Below, in pieces: positions 1-10,488 of a stretch of 64,000 nt of DNA. The DNA comes from Solen grandis. Its lineage: Eukaryota; Mollusca; Bivalvia; Adapedonta; Solenidae. How positions within the stretch are numbered: the stretch's first letter is position 1; each line of letters opens with the position of its first letter. The DNA is taken from assembly GCA_021229015.1 (NCBI GenBank), contig CM037789.1:36708469-36772468 (forward strand), written 5' to 3'. The notes under the pieces were generated by a model. That model ran no database searches and was not told the DNA's origin. It worked only from the letters and a program-made list of their open reading frames with translations. Both the position numbers and the translations under genes were made by a program.

Positions 1-444
1 TTATAAACAAAAAAAACAAAAAAAACAACAACAAAAAAACAACATATATAAGCAATTACCTGTACAACCTAAAAACCAGAATGAAAAGTCGATTTAAATT
101 CAATATAAAACTTAAATTATGTGAACCGATATCAATTTATTCATTGAGGTAAAATATTTACGTTGTTCACTTTCTGACATCATTTCCATAAATTTACAGC
201 AAAACCATATATAAACAATAATACGGTTAAGTGAAACTGTACAAAAATGACTGACACAGCAGAGATTGAATATCTCTGCTATCAAGTTCTGCCCTGATCT
301 TTGCAAGCTAAACCGGGGAAAGCATTTTCTCTCATATTTGAATTGCACATAATATATCTCATACAATATTACAGTGCATGTTTGCTTGATCTTATTTTCT
401 ACTGAAATTATTGTATTTTTAAATGAGACATATATTGTTCTGTT
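1..444. other. Unassigned AT-rich DNA
   Basis: No gene or repeat is recognised here. The first 50 bases are an A-rich run interrupted by single C and T bases. An 84-codon minus-strand ORF (112-366) has no recognisable domain, is rich in Cys, Phe and Ile, and shows no convincing splice or start context. Confidence 0.5.
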
Positions 445-655
445 TCAATGCGGTATCACACTGGTAGACATTGGAATGATACCACACCCAGTGATATCAT
501 CCTGACACTTGGCCAATCAGTCCTGGAACTACACTTTAACAATGAGCACAAAGCACAAACTTGGGATACATACCTGAATTAGTTTTAAGGACTTTGGTAT
601 GCTGGGGACTTAACCAGTGACCTCCTGTTCTCGAGGCAGACACTCAAATCAATAA
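445..655 (+). repeat. Dispersed SINE-like body, copy 1
   Basis: The stretch contains 'ccacacccagtgatatcatcctgacac' split by short changes, followed by 'ccaatcagtcctggaact' and 'gagcacaaagcac'. The same ordered blocks recur at 2262-2512, so these are two copies of one dispersed family. I associate the family with bivalve SINE or CORE-like elements; that naming is from memory. It ends with a 'ggggacttaaccagtgacctcc' type segment, as in tRNA-like SINE parts. Confidence 0.6.
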
Positions 656-866
656 GCATCCAGGCAGTCTATTCAAAACTGAATCAGAACATGGCAATTT
701 CTATAAACATTATAAAAGATATATACATATTTTGTTTGTTTGAAATTGTTTACAGATAAATGCATAAGAAATACCTGAGCACTAATATCATAATGAACTA
801 TTTTAAAACCATTCAATGCATGAGGAAGTAACAGCCTGGAAAGGTCTATAAAACACCCCCTTTTAC
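656..866. other. Intergenic DNA, nothing assigned
   Basis: A 69-codon minus-strand ORF (673-882) crosses this stretch and carries a possible donor (CTCAG|GTATTT), but no domain, start context or partner exon supports it. It overlaps the repeat beginning near 867. Confidence 0.4.
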
Positions 867-1365
867 CATCACATAATCTCAAAGTTTGACCTTGACCTTA
901 GAGCTACAGACCTTGGTCCTGTGCCTGCATACTGTCTCATCATGCTGCACAACTGTGCCATTTTATTTCAAAATATCTCAATGCATGACAAAGTTATAGT
1001 CCAGAAAAAGTAAATTAACGTACTCCCGCCAACAGAATTTCCCAAATAAATGACAAGATTTTCCATTTTGAAACCTGGTTAACAAGTAAGTGGTGATACA
1101 CACAACACAAGAGTCCCCTACCGGTGAGATGCATAATTTTTCTGTTAGCATATCAACAAGAATTTTGATCCAAGAAAAAAAACATATGAGTGATGTGCAG
1201 AATCTCCATACTGCCATCTATTCTCCATAATATTATTTTAAACAGCGTTTAATTATCGCAGGATCCAGATTTCTGGACATCCGTACGGACGGACAGATGG
1301 AGGTCAAACCTATAGTCCCCTCCAGTGTAAACACTGGTATGGGACTAATAAATTGTGGTTAGCCA
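867..1365 (+). repeat. Dispersed repeat with 'gaccttgacctt' unit and 'cggacggacaga' tail
   Basis: It opens with 'gaccttgaccttagagctac', continues with 'tttcaaaatatctcaatgca' and 'acaaagttatag', and ends with a 'cgtacggacggacagatgg' stretch followed by 'gggactaataaa'. The same blocks occur in the arrays at 12135-12665 and in the tails of the elements ending near 10488, 12134 and 18472. It is a non-coding interspersed repeat; ORFs inside it are incidental. Confidence 0.6.
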
Positions 1366-1873
1366 TATAGCTAACATAACAATACATACATTATATGAAG
1401 GTCAATATCAGCATTAGTTATGACTACGGTTTCAAGAGAATCACTGGTGTTAGCTTAGTCTGTCGAGAATTTTGTAAACCCATGTGTAAGTATGTGTGAA
1501 CATACCTGCCTAGACTAGGCCCAGCCTGACCATGACTATCTGACCTGTGGTGCCCTGGCCTGCTGTGACAAATGACCCAATATCAATCTTGACCTTCACA
1601 GCCATGATCTAGGCATGGTCAAATCTGTATATGTGATTTTACCGGCTTCTTTTCCACCTACTGAAACACAAAATAGTTAAGTTAATGTTAGTAATTACCT
1701 GTTGTAAAAAAAACCAACCTGTTCCAATCAGCCACCTTCTTTAAGCAGCATTTAACCTTGACCCTGGCCATTTAACCTTGACTGACCATAAAGTTTGTAA
1801 TATGGTACTTGAAAACAAATGTTCTGACATTGATCAATATCCAAGATAAGACAAATAATGGGTTTATTTTGTT
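1366..1873. other. Intergenic DNA with scattered 'ttgacct' words
   Basis: No ORF or exon is supported. Several short 'tgaccttgacc' and 'ttaaccttgaccctggcc' words at 1500-1790 suggest a decayed copy of the 'gaccttgacctt' repeat class. Nothing else is recognised. Confidence 0.4.
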
Positions 1874-1877
1874 TTAA

Positions 1878-2068
1878 GGTAATCCATCCATAATAAATTG
1901 TGATCATGGTCCATCAAGTGTTTGTCGAATTTTAATGTAAAAGCAAGCGTATATAGACTCTGATCAATAAAGCCTATAACCCCAAGTCAATTGATGCTTC
2001 CTTCTGCACTGAAGTCTTTTTAAGCATTTGAAGGACCACGATTATAATGTAACGATGGATGGATTACC
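1878..2068. mobile_element. 191-bp MITE with TTAA target duplication
   Basis: The ends are inverted copies: GGTAATCCATCCAT at the left and ATGGATGGATTACC at the right. Similarity continues inward to matching GGTCC / GGACC blocks, so the terminal inverted repeat is about 35-40 bp with mismatches. Both sides are flanked by TTAA (1874-1877 and 2069-2072). TTAA duplication is the mark of piggyBac and Kolobok transposons. The interior has no coding capacity, so this is a non-autonomous element; its superfamily stays open. Confidence 0.8.
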
Positions 2069-2096
2069 TTAAACAATTAATTACAACAACATTCTG

Positions 2097-2185
2097 GCAT
2101 GGTGGTCCAGTGGCAGTAGCCAAAGGCTTTTGGATCAGACAGTTGATAGATTGAACTCTAGCTGGGGCAATATTTTCTCATGATC
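2097..2185 (+). mobile_element. tRNA-like SINE head, degenerate
   Basis: The stretch has the layout of a pol III promoter: an A-box-like 'tggtggtccagtggcagtag' and, about 45 bases later, a B-box-like 'gatagattgaactctag'. It does not fold as a functional tRNA and lies just upstream of the SINE-like body at 2262-2512. I infer a decayed tRNA-derived SINE. Confidence 0.5.
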
Positions 2186-2261
2186 TTCCAACTAGTAGAA
2201 CTGGTCCAACTCCAGAAGCATAAAAAGGGACTTAGCATAACCAATATTATTAGTGTGTTTG

Positions 2262-2512
2262 TTTATTTGGTTTAATGTCCCGTTAACAGTATTTCAGTCA
2301 TTTGGAGATTTTGTCATTCTACTTGAAACAGATGTAGTGCTGCCACACTGCAGTTTCATGCGGCACCATTTCACACCCAGTCACATTATCCGGACACCGA
2401 GCCAACCGTTTCTGGAATTACTATTATATGCACAGCACCAAGCAAGGGAGTTATACCAGTACCTGGGGATCAAACTTAGGACCTGTAGATTCCAGGGCCA
2501 CCTTGACTTGTA
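2262..2512 (+). repeat. Dispersed SINE-like body, copy 2
   Basis: Shares ordered blocks with 445-655: 'cacacccagtcacattatcc', 'ggacaccgagccaaccg', 'tctggaattac' and 'cagcaccaagcaaggg'. The module 'cacattatcc.gacaccg.gc' is also the core of the noisy tandem arrays at 38950-40475 and 56640-56895. A 100-codon plus-strand ORF inside it is not a gene. Confidence 0.6.
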
Positions 2513-2618
2513 CCAATATTTTACATTTCTTTATAAATTTAAAAATATTAATTAATATAACATTAGTTCTTAAATATTTTTGAAATGAAATTGAAATAAT
2601 GATAATCATATAACTTAC

Positions 2619-2862
2619 AATTTGTTGTGAGAACAGCACCACACAATTTACTTTCTCCAAATCCCATCCATGGCCTGCCTGGAACTTGACTTTCAATGTA
2701 TAACTTTGTCCCTATTTTCATATTTCTGATTTTATATAAATACATTACAATGTCAAATGGAACATAAGCTGGCTTACAATGAAAAAGCTTGCCTCCATTA
2801 ACACATGTATACAAAACATGTAAACATACAAAACATATAATAACAAGCTCTGTCCATTTCAA
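2619..2862 (-). CDS. First coding exon of an unidentified secreted protein (partial)
   Basis: The exon starts at an ATG (2862) and encodes 81 codons plus one base before a strong donor, TT|GTAAGTTA, at 2618-2611. Residues 1-23 (MKWTELVIICFVCLHVLYTC plus VNG) look like a cleavable signal peptide. Residues 24-81 contain two Cys (29 and 74) and a stretch of alternating hydrophobic residues, KIRNMKIGTKLYIESQVPG. This faintly recalls the 'G..L.I.G.V' strand pattern of galectins, but galectins normally lack signal peptides, so I do not assign the family. The downstream exons should lie below 2600; I could not recognise them. The reading continues 17 codons past the donor with AT-rich, intron-like sequence, which favours splicing. 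Phase-1 exon end. Confidence 0.5.
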
Positions 2863-3346
2863 TCATCATTGATCAACATAGCTACTTATTAAAAAATCAA
2901 ACAATACACAGTATACAAATGTATATCAAAATAACAATAACACCTAGCAATAACGACCATCTTGATGCTTACTATAAAGACAATTAAAATTTAGACATGG
3001 TTCTTGCAAACAAACTGGAGTTATCAATACAGGCGATAAATCCCCCCCACACACACACAGTGATTGGAAGAATTAAGACATAGAATGAAACCAATTTGCA
3101 AAACTTTCACACAAACTTGCAGATAATATGCACAAAAAGCCTTGGTAACAGTCACTCCTGGGATGTTTTATCCAATGCCAGCAAGTTGCTTTGAAGATAA
3201 TCAATAGGTTCATTAAGATATAACTTGATCTGAGCAAAATGTGTTGATAATAATTATGTTTAATAAGGTTTGATAACAATCAATCATGTTTCTGGAAATA
3301 AAGCACAGGCAAAATTGTGTCTCCAGCCATACAGACGGATGAACAG
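2863..3346. other. Intergenic DNA
   Basis: AT-rich sequence with a short C/CA microsatellite (about 3043-3060). No coding region supported; the 68-codon minus-strand ORF at 3073-3279 shows no domain. The promoter of the secreted-protein exon, on the minus strand, would lie here, but no motif can be called with confidence. Confidence 0.4.
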
Positions 3347-3348
3347 CA

Positions 3349-3537
3349 GGGGTCGTATTCATAAAGCTCCTTAGTTTTTAAGGAAAATAATTCCTTAACT
3401 GGAATAAATCTCCTTAGGTGTTTTATATATAAGACTAAAGGAGAACCTTAATACCTAAGGGAAATCTATGTGATTTTAAGGAAAATCTTAGAAACTAAGG
3501 GAAATTTGTTCCTAAGGAGCTTTATATATACGGCCCC
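3349..3537. mobile_element. Palindromic 189-bp MITE
   Basis: The left end GGGTCGTATTCATAAAGCTCC and the right end GGAGCTTTATATATACGGCCC are inverted copies with a few mismatches. The interior is also roughly palindromic, with 'ccttag' and 'ctaagg' words mirrored about the centre. It has no ORF. This is a fold-back or MITE-type element; I cannot define a target duplication with certainty (AGG on each side is possible). Confidence 0.7.
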
Positions 3538-4386
3538 AGGTCTCTTTACAACTTCTTTATGGGTGGGCGATAATAAATGTAGATGAATATTTTATCTAAC
3601 TTATATCTTTAAGAATATGTATAGATATTTAAAGCCTAAAGGTATTAATCTACTTAACCTCACAATTTAGATTTAAGCTATCCAGGGCTAATACTCTATG
3701 GATGTGATCAGTGTACGTCTTTCATTTACTTGTGTTACTCTGACCATAGGAACTACTAATGTCCTAGGGAATGTTGTCTATGTACTCTCACTAGGACTGT
3801 CGGTTATGACACGCAATGACCTCTGATATATATACCATGTAGAGGTCAAGCAGAAACCACAGACTAAAGAGATATCAAATGAGTTTTACATCCAACCAAC
3901 AGTATTTTAATCATTGACTGCATTCATTAACTGCATACAAAATAGCAATATTTCTATAGAATCAGTATACAGATCAAATTTTGAACAAATATTCATAAAA
4001 AGGTTTACAGATAAAACAACAAAGGAATACCTCTAAACCACTTGATAAAAGTATGTCCATGTACATCTACACCAGTCCAATACACTGTTCAGTATGATAA
4101 GGTTAAACATTTCCAGACTGTTGCCATGGAAATTTTGATCATAAATAAACAGTATAAATCCTAATCAGAGAGCAAGTCACTCGGACTGGTCTGGTTTTAT
4201 TCTCATTTTTTCTGTCATCATTCCACTTTTAAAAAAATATTTATAAATTCCACACACATTTTGAACATATTGAATTAATATCAATGCATTATATTACTAT
4301 CTAAGCAAATCATATTTCATTCAATATACTGAAAACAATCAATGATTATTTGAGAGAATTGGTGATTGAGATGAATGATTGTTTTC
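3538..4386. other. Intergenic DNA before the satellite
   Basis: No supported gene. AT-rich unique-looking sequence with no ORF of useful length on either strand and no repeat recognised. Confidence 0.4.
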
Positions 4387-5160
4387 CACTGAAATATAGA
4401 CCTATAGATACACCGGCTTTGATGACATGATTACAATATTTAACATTTCTATAATTCTCCATAATGACATGTACAGGTATACCTACTGAAATATAGACCT
4501 ATAGATAACCGCTTTGATGACATGATTAAATATTTAACATTTCTATAATTCTCCATAATAACATGTATAGGTATACCCACTGAAATATAGACCTATAGAT
4601 ATACCGACTTTGATGACATGATTACAATATTAAACATTTCTATAATTCTCCATAATAACATGTATAGGTATACCCACTGAAATATAGACCTATAGATATA
4701 CCGACTTTGATGACATGATTATAATATTTAACATTTCTATAATTCTCCATAATAACATGTATAGGTATACCCACTGAAATATAGACCTATAGATATACCG
4801 ACTTTGATGACATGATTACAATATTAAACATTTCTATAATTCTCCATAATAACATGTATAGGTATACCCACTGAAATATAGACCTATAGATATACCGACT
4901 TTGATGACATGATTACAATATTAAACATTTCTATAATTCTCCATAATAACATGTATAGGTATACCCACTGAAATATAGACCTATAGATATACCGACTTTG
5001 ATGACATGATTACAATATTAAACATTTCTATAATTCTCCATAATAACATGTATAGGTATACCCACTGAAATATAGACCTATAGATATACCGACTTTGATG
5101 ACATGATTACAATATTAAACATTTCTATAATTCTCCATAATAACATGTATAGGTATACCT
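4387..5160. repeat. 97-bp satellite, eight copies
   Basis: Units begin with 'cactgaaatatagaccta' at 4387, 4484, 4578, 4675, 4772, 4869, 4966 and 5063. The spacing is 97 bp except for one 94-bp unit. The last five or six units are almost identical ('tataccgactttgatgacat', 'cataataacatgtataggta'); the first two carry several changes. The array ends about 300 bp beyond the stop codon of the NLR-like gene. Homogeneous recent copies next to older ones suggest expansion from the gene-proximal side. Confidence 0.95.
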
Positions 5161-5454
5161 ATTATGTGAGGGAAAAATATCAATATTCCTAAAATGTAAG
5201 TTTCAATTAAACAAGTTATTTTTAATGTCCACAATGTTTGAAAATATTTGTTAACTTCAAAAAATAGTTGCATAAACTAAAAAAGTGTAAAATGTAAATT
5301 ATGAGAAAATTCTTAAAAAAAAAATGTCATCCTTATATCACAACACTTTCATACATCAGGGAGATATACAAGTGGTTGAGATACATGTCTGTGGTTGACA
5401 AGATGTCTGACAGATAAAATGTCTCTTCTGTATGGACTTCCTGTCTGGGGATAT

Positions 5455-8400
5455 TCAGGGAGCTGCCGGACGTCTGTAGAAGTGTAGCCTGTCCATGTCT
5501 CTCACTGTCACCACAAACCTGGAGGTGATGTGTGTCTCAACTGCTTCATTAGGTCTACCTTTAATCTTACAGTAAACCTTGTCGTTGACGGCGGGTATAG
5601 AGTCAAGCAACTGGATCATTGCCCTATCTGTCATAGTTACCCTATCTAACTCAACATATCTTAAATGTTTTGCATCAGGAGACAGACAGACATTTCTATC
5701 ACCAAAGTCTAAATAAGCCAGTGTCAGGAATGATAACTGAGTCATGTGGGGCAGGATGTTGACAATCTCATCAAGAGAATGTGGATCTTCTATATTCTGT
5801 AACTTCAGTCCCTTAATCCTGGTTCCAACATGTGGGTGTGGAACAAAGTATACAGGTGTATCACTGACATCACATTCTGTGTGTGATGTTGTGTTGATTG
5901 TAACCTTAGTAACCTTAAATAGAGTTAGTTTCTGTAGATGTAAAAGTTGAGACAGATCCAGATGACGGGAACATTCCTCCTCTCCACCAGAAATACGTGA
6001 CAGATCCAGGTATGATAGCTGAGTCATGTGGGGCAGGATGTTGACAATCTCATCCAGAGAATGTGGATCTTCTATATTCTGTAACTTCAGTCTCTTAATC
6101 CTGGTTCCAACATGTGGGTGTGGAACAAAGTATACAGGTGTATCTCTGACATCACATTCTGTGAGTGATGTTGTGTTGATTGTAACCTTAGTAACCTTAC
6201 ATTTAAATAGAGTTAGTTTCTGTAGATGTAAAAGTTGAGACAGATCCAGATGATGGGAACATTCCTCCTCTTCATCAAAACTACCATGCAGATACAGGTA
6301 TGATAACTGAGTCATGTGGGGCAGGATGGTGACAATCTCATCCAGAGAATGTGGATCTTCTATAAATTCTAACTTCAGTCTCTGTATCCTGGTCTGTACA
6401 TGTGGGTATGGAACAAAGTATACAGGTGTACGACTGACAACACATTCTGTGAGTGATGTTGTGTTGATTGTAACCTTAGTAACCTTACAATTCAATAGAG
6501 TTAGTTTCTGTAGATGTGAAAGTTGAGACAGATCCAGATGACGGGTACATTCCTCCTTTTCATCAGAAATATTATACAGATACAGGTATGATAACTGAGT
6601 CATGTGGGGCAGGATGGTGACAATCTCATCCAGAAAATGTGGATCTCTTATATGTTCTAACTTCAGTCTCTGTATCCTGGTCCCGACATGTGGGTGTGGT
6701 ACAAAGTATACAGGTGTATAACTGACAACACATTTTGAGAGTGACGTTGTGTTGATTGTAACCTTAGTAACCTCACATTCAATTAGAGATAATTCCTGTA
6801 GATGTGAAAGTTGAGACAGATCCAGATGATGGGAACATTCCTCCTCTTCATCAAAACTACCATGCAGATCCAGGTATGATAACTGAGTCATGTGGGGCAG
6901 GATGTTGACAATCTCATCCAGAAAATGTGGATCTACTTCATTCCGTAACTCCAGTCTCTCTATCCTGGTCTGTACATGTGGGTGTGGTACAAAGTATACA
7001 GGTGTATCTCTGACATGACATTCTGTGAGTGATGTTGTGTTGATTGTAACCTTAGTAACCTTACAATCAATTAGAGTTAGTTTCTGTAGATGTGAAAGAT
7101 GAGACAAGTCCAGGTCCCAGTCCACGTCCCAGTTCAGATCATTAGATAACAAAAGCCTACTCTCAATATATAGTTCCTTCAGCATTGTTGCCCTCTTCAC
7201 CCCATTCATCCTCTTCTGATAGCCTATATGACAAAATTCCGGCACCTCCCAGATGTGTAACATCTCCAGTGTGGTCACTCTGTCACTGTACAGATATCTA
7301 CAGCATAGCTCACTTGCTGGTCCTGAAAGTACCAGTGATGATAGTGACCAGTTGTCACGGAATGCTTTGTCTAACTTGGCAGCCATGTCCTGGGACAAAT
7401 AGCCTTGGCTTAGACTGAAATGCTTTACTGACTGACACTCTGACACAAGGCTGATGCAGGTGAGGAGGTCCTCGGATAGATCATCATATAATTCTACATG
7501 TACATATTTTATACAAGGCTTATTGGTTCTGATTAGAAATGACAGATTCTTCCAGTAAGGATCAAAAAATTTCTGTATAACAACAGTCTCCAGATGACAG
7601 ACTGGTGGTAGCTGCTCATTCTCCTTACTCTCCCCCACACACTCACACAGCAGGTCTTGTACTGGTGGTAGCTGCTCATTCTCCTTACTCTCCCCCACAC
7701 ACTCACACAGCAGGTCTTGTACTGGTTTAACGTATTCCCAATCTAGCTGACTGATGTGTTGCTTCACTTCCTCATCATTCTCCAGGATATTCTGTATCTG
7801 ATGTGATAATGATGTCATGACTCTGAAGTCCATACCACTCACGAAAATAAACAGAGAACGCATGTCAAGAATTTTCTTCATGGTGTTGCACGTTTCGGGC
7901 AGTTGTGCAGATTCAGGATTCATGACCAGGTTAACAGCTGCCAGGAAGTCCTGAAAGGTTTTGTGGAGGAATGAAAGTATTTTCTTTTCATCATCAATAG
8001 TACTTGCATAAATTTCCTGGCACAACAAACCTGCTGTTAAGCAGGAATTTATGTCACTTTCAGTTAAATTTTGAGGTTTTGCTTCTACATGGTCAAAAAC
8101 AAGTTGCTCGTTAAATGCTGATGTAAAGGCAAGATGTGTCAGAGAAAGAAGTAGACTCTTATGAATATTGCAGTACTGTTTTTCTTTTAGACACAAGGGG
8201 AGTTCTGACTCTTGGGTATTTCCTACTGATAATGGCTCCCCTTCATTTCTTTTCCATGCATCCTTCAACAGATGGTTTATCATAGCACTGTAAAGATGGA
8301 CCTGTGATCTTCCAGTAATTTCTTTCTCGTCATCGTGCCACAAAATTATCAACTGTTTTAGTAAGATGGGAATTTTCCTAAAGTGAGTCAGTTTTTTTTC

Positions 8401-9260
8401 CTCTAAGTGTTGTACAAAGTCTTTATTGCCCTTCCTGACATTTTTCTCCTTATTCAGCAGATCTACCATGTCCTCTATATATCTATCTGATGCACTCTCA
8501 TCAATACCTTTAAGCTGAACTTGCCTATCCATCTCCAGCGGCCCCAGTCTTAATACTTCTAGCTTCCACGGTCGGGTGGTGGTGAGGATTGTATATTTTG
8601 TGAAATGACTCAGGTCCGGCAGGCCGTGTGTTGTATGTATGGGAGTGTCATAGTCTATAGGAGTCACCCATTCATCTAAACCGTCCAATATTACAAGACA
8701 TGAGCTTTTGTCACACTCATTTTTTATAAACATATTTAGGAAATTTTTATCCACAAAATAGTGCTTCATGATAATTTCACTGATAATCCACTGCTTCCCG
8801 ATATTCCTTAAAGGGATGTAGAATAGGAAGTCAAACTTCTTCATGACTGACAAGAAATCACCAGGGATATACATATTGATCTTTTTACCAGAATGTTCCT
8901 GACACCAGGCCAAAACCAGCATTTTGCACAGTGCAGTCTTTCCATGCCCAGCATCTCCCGAGATGTAGATCCGAGTAAACTGTGTCTCGTCTTGGTAGAA
9001 AACATTAACAATTGAACATACATCTTCAATGAATGAATCACTATCACAATCCTCAAATACATTTATACCTCTTATTTTCAAATCAAAGGATGAATAGCTA
9101 TCACTATCATCATCTTTATCAGTGTTGCTATTACTGCCCCCTTTTTCTGTATCACCTGTCACTATTTTCATACATGGCTGTACATACAATCTGTCAACAT
9201 CTGGTAGTGTGGCTGGCTGTAACTGAGCTATGTAGGTATTTATCAGATGGTCCTTCAGTT
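5455..9260 (-). CDS. NACHT / LRR-like (NLR-like) protein, large C-terminal exon
   Basis: This is the last exon of an NLR-like signalling ATPase. It opens at an acceptor, CATCTACTTTCAG|AACTG, at 9260; the in-frame ATG at 9294 lies in the intron and is not the true start. Numbering residues from that ATG: Walker A GDAGHGKT at 113-120; Walker B and NACHT acidic patch CLVILDGLDEW at 199-209; sensor-1-like TTTRPW at 238-243; winged-helix end motif HKTFQDFLAA at 444-453. Residues 525-564 are a perfect 20-residue duplication. Residues 570-720 are degenerate LRR. Residues about 727-1190 are five 96-residue LRR-like repeats with a constant TPVYFVPHPHV core (the core at 766, 862, 958, 1054 and 1148). 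A unique tail of 90 residues ends at the TGA at 5457-5455. Family knowledge: NACHT proteins oligomerise on nucleotide binding after the LRR senses a ligand, usually in the cytosol. The role in innate immunity is inferred; no effector domain is visible in this exon. Confidence 0.92.
5718..7112 (-). repeat. 288-bp in-frame coding tandem repeat (5 units)
   Basis: The word 'catgtggg' recurs at 5829, 6111, 6399, 6687 and 6975, giving spacings of 282, 288, 288 and 288 bp. The short one reflects loss of two codons: Lys-Cys is missing from KLTLFKCKVTK. Units are highly similar at DNA level, synonymous sites included. Variation is mosaic: a block encoding HGSFDEEEECSHHLDLSQL is shared by units two apart (6251 and 6827, exactly 576 bp), implying a two-unit duplication or gene conversion. 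Each unit has the conserved pattern LxxLxxLTLxxCKVTKVTINTT. Confidence 0.93.
7601..7720 (-). repeat. Perfect 60-bp coding duplication
   Basis: Bases 7601-7660 and 7661-7720 are identical and in frame. They duplicate a 20-residue segment (VQDLLCECVGESKENEQLPP) between the NACHT module and the LRR region. Complete identity means either a very recent event or an assembly artefact at a short tandem. Confidence 0.95.
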
Positions 9261-9930
9261 CTGAAAGTAGATGAAAAATGTTCAAATTAAGCAATTAAAT
9301 GATATACAATACTGTTATATTGTTAGGAATTATGATACTAAATTTATAATAAACCTTTTTATCATGTGTGACATTCAAAGAGTATAATTTCAGTATTAAA
9401 TAAAGCTTTTAATTTTCAATAAAAAAGAAACCAACAAAACAGTAATTTAAGATAGGAAACCTATGAACAAAATAAAATTTACACTTTCTCGTTAAATTTG
9501 ATTTTAAATATATCTGTATATCCAAAAATCTAACACGAGGCATAGGGAGGTTTTAGGCTAGATCAATGGCAAATATACACAAAATGTAGTGTGCGAAAAT
9601 TGAAATTGATGTTTGCTAAATATTGGAATATTTAAAATTAAAGAAATGCACGCTTTGTTATGAAACAGATCATATTTACATACAACATATGTATTTTCTT
9701 TATAAAACAGTGTAAAGTTATAAAGTAGAATCTATCTGAAATCATGTTTTATATTAATTAATCCTCCACCACCTGTCTTTAGTTTTGTCTGCTTAAGTAT
9801 AGCACACTACTGATTTGTGAAGTTTCAAACTGTAGATTTGATAATAACTAAGACTGATTGAAAACTTATACCAAAACCAACACATACAAATACAATAACT
9901 CTCTTTATTTTTCAGATTGTTGAGTTTATA

Positions 9931-10488
9931 AACAATAGGGCCAAGATGGCCCTAGATCGCTCACCCGAGAAAAGTATCATTCATTGCCTGTACAAAACAG
10001 ATTGCTTTAGAATTAAGATGATGAGGTGAAACAATGTTCAGGAATTTTCTGACCCCATCCACAAAAGATATATCATGACAAACATTCTGCCAAAGGATGA
10101 TTGGACCAAAAATGTTGCCCTCAGAGTATAAACAAAATTTTCTAAGATTTGACCTACTGACCTACATTTCTGGCCAGCCCCACCCAACCTGGTTCGAGAT
10201 ATCATCATGACAAACAATCTGACTTAGTTTGAGGAAGATTGCATTAAAATTGTGGCCTCTAGTGTGTAAACAAGATTTTTCTAAGATTTGACCTACTGAC
10301 CTACTTTTTGATCAAACCTGACCCGTTTTCAAAAGGGTTCAAGATATCATCAAGACAAACATTCTGACCAAGTTTGAGGAAGATTGGATCAAAACTGTGG
10401 CCTCTAGTGTGTAAACATCAAAATTGTTGACGGACGACGGACAAGTATCCCAAAAGCTCACCCTGAGCTATGCTCAGGTGAGCTAAAA
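9931..10488 (+). repeat. GGGCC-palindrome / GCTCACC-hairpin element, copy A
   Basis: It begins with 'gggccaagatggccctagat' then 'cgctcacccgag', and ends with 'gacggacgacggacaagt', 'cccaaaagctcaccc' and a hairpin at 10455-10484 (stem AGCTCACCCTGAGC / GCTCAGGTGAGCT). The middle has about 2.5 units of a roughly 140-bp tandem repeat ('aagatttgacctactgac' at 10142 and 10280). The subterminal GCTCACC of the head and the GGTGAGC of the tail are inverted copies. I recognise this as a widespread bivalve repeat architecture. There is no coding capacity. Confidence 0.8.

Noticed and set aside
2253..2555. 100-codon plus-strand ORF
   Set aside because: It lies within a SINE-like dispersed repeat with a second copy at 445-655 that does not keep the frame.
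5744..6526. Three plus-strand ORFs with near-identical proteins (MWGRM...)
   Set aside because: They are antisense shadows of the 288-bp coding repeats of the NLR-like gene, which has NACHT motifs and proper splicing.
9261..9294. ATG at 9294 as the true start of the NACHT protein
   Set aside because: A strong acceptor site lies just inside the ORF at 9260 and the preceding codons read as intron; an upstream exon in compatible phase exists.
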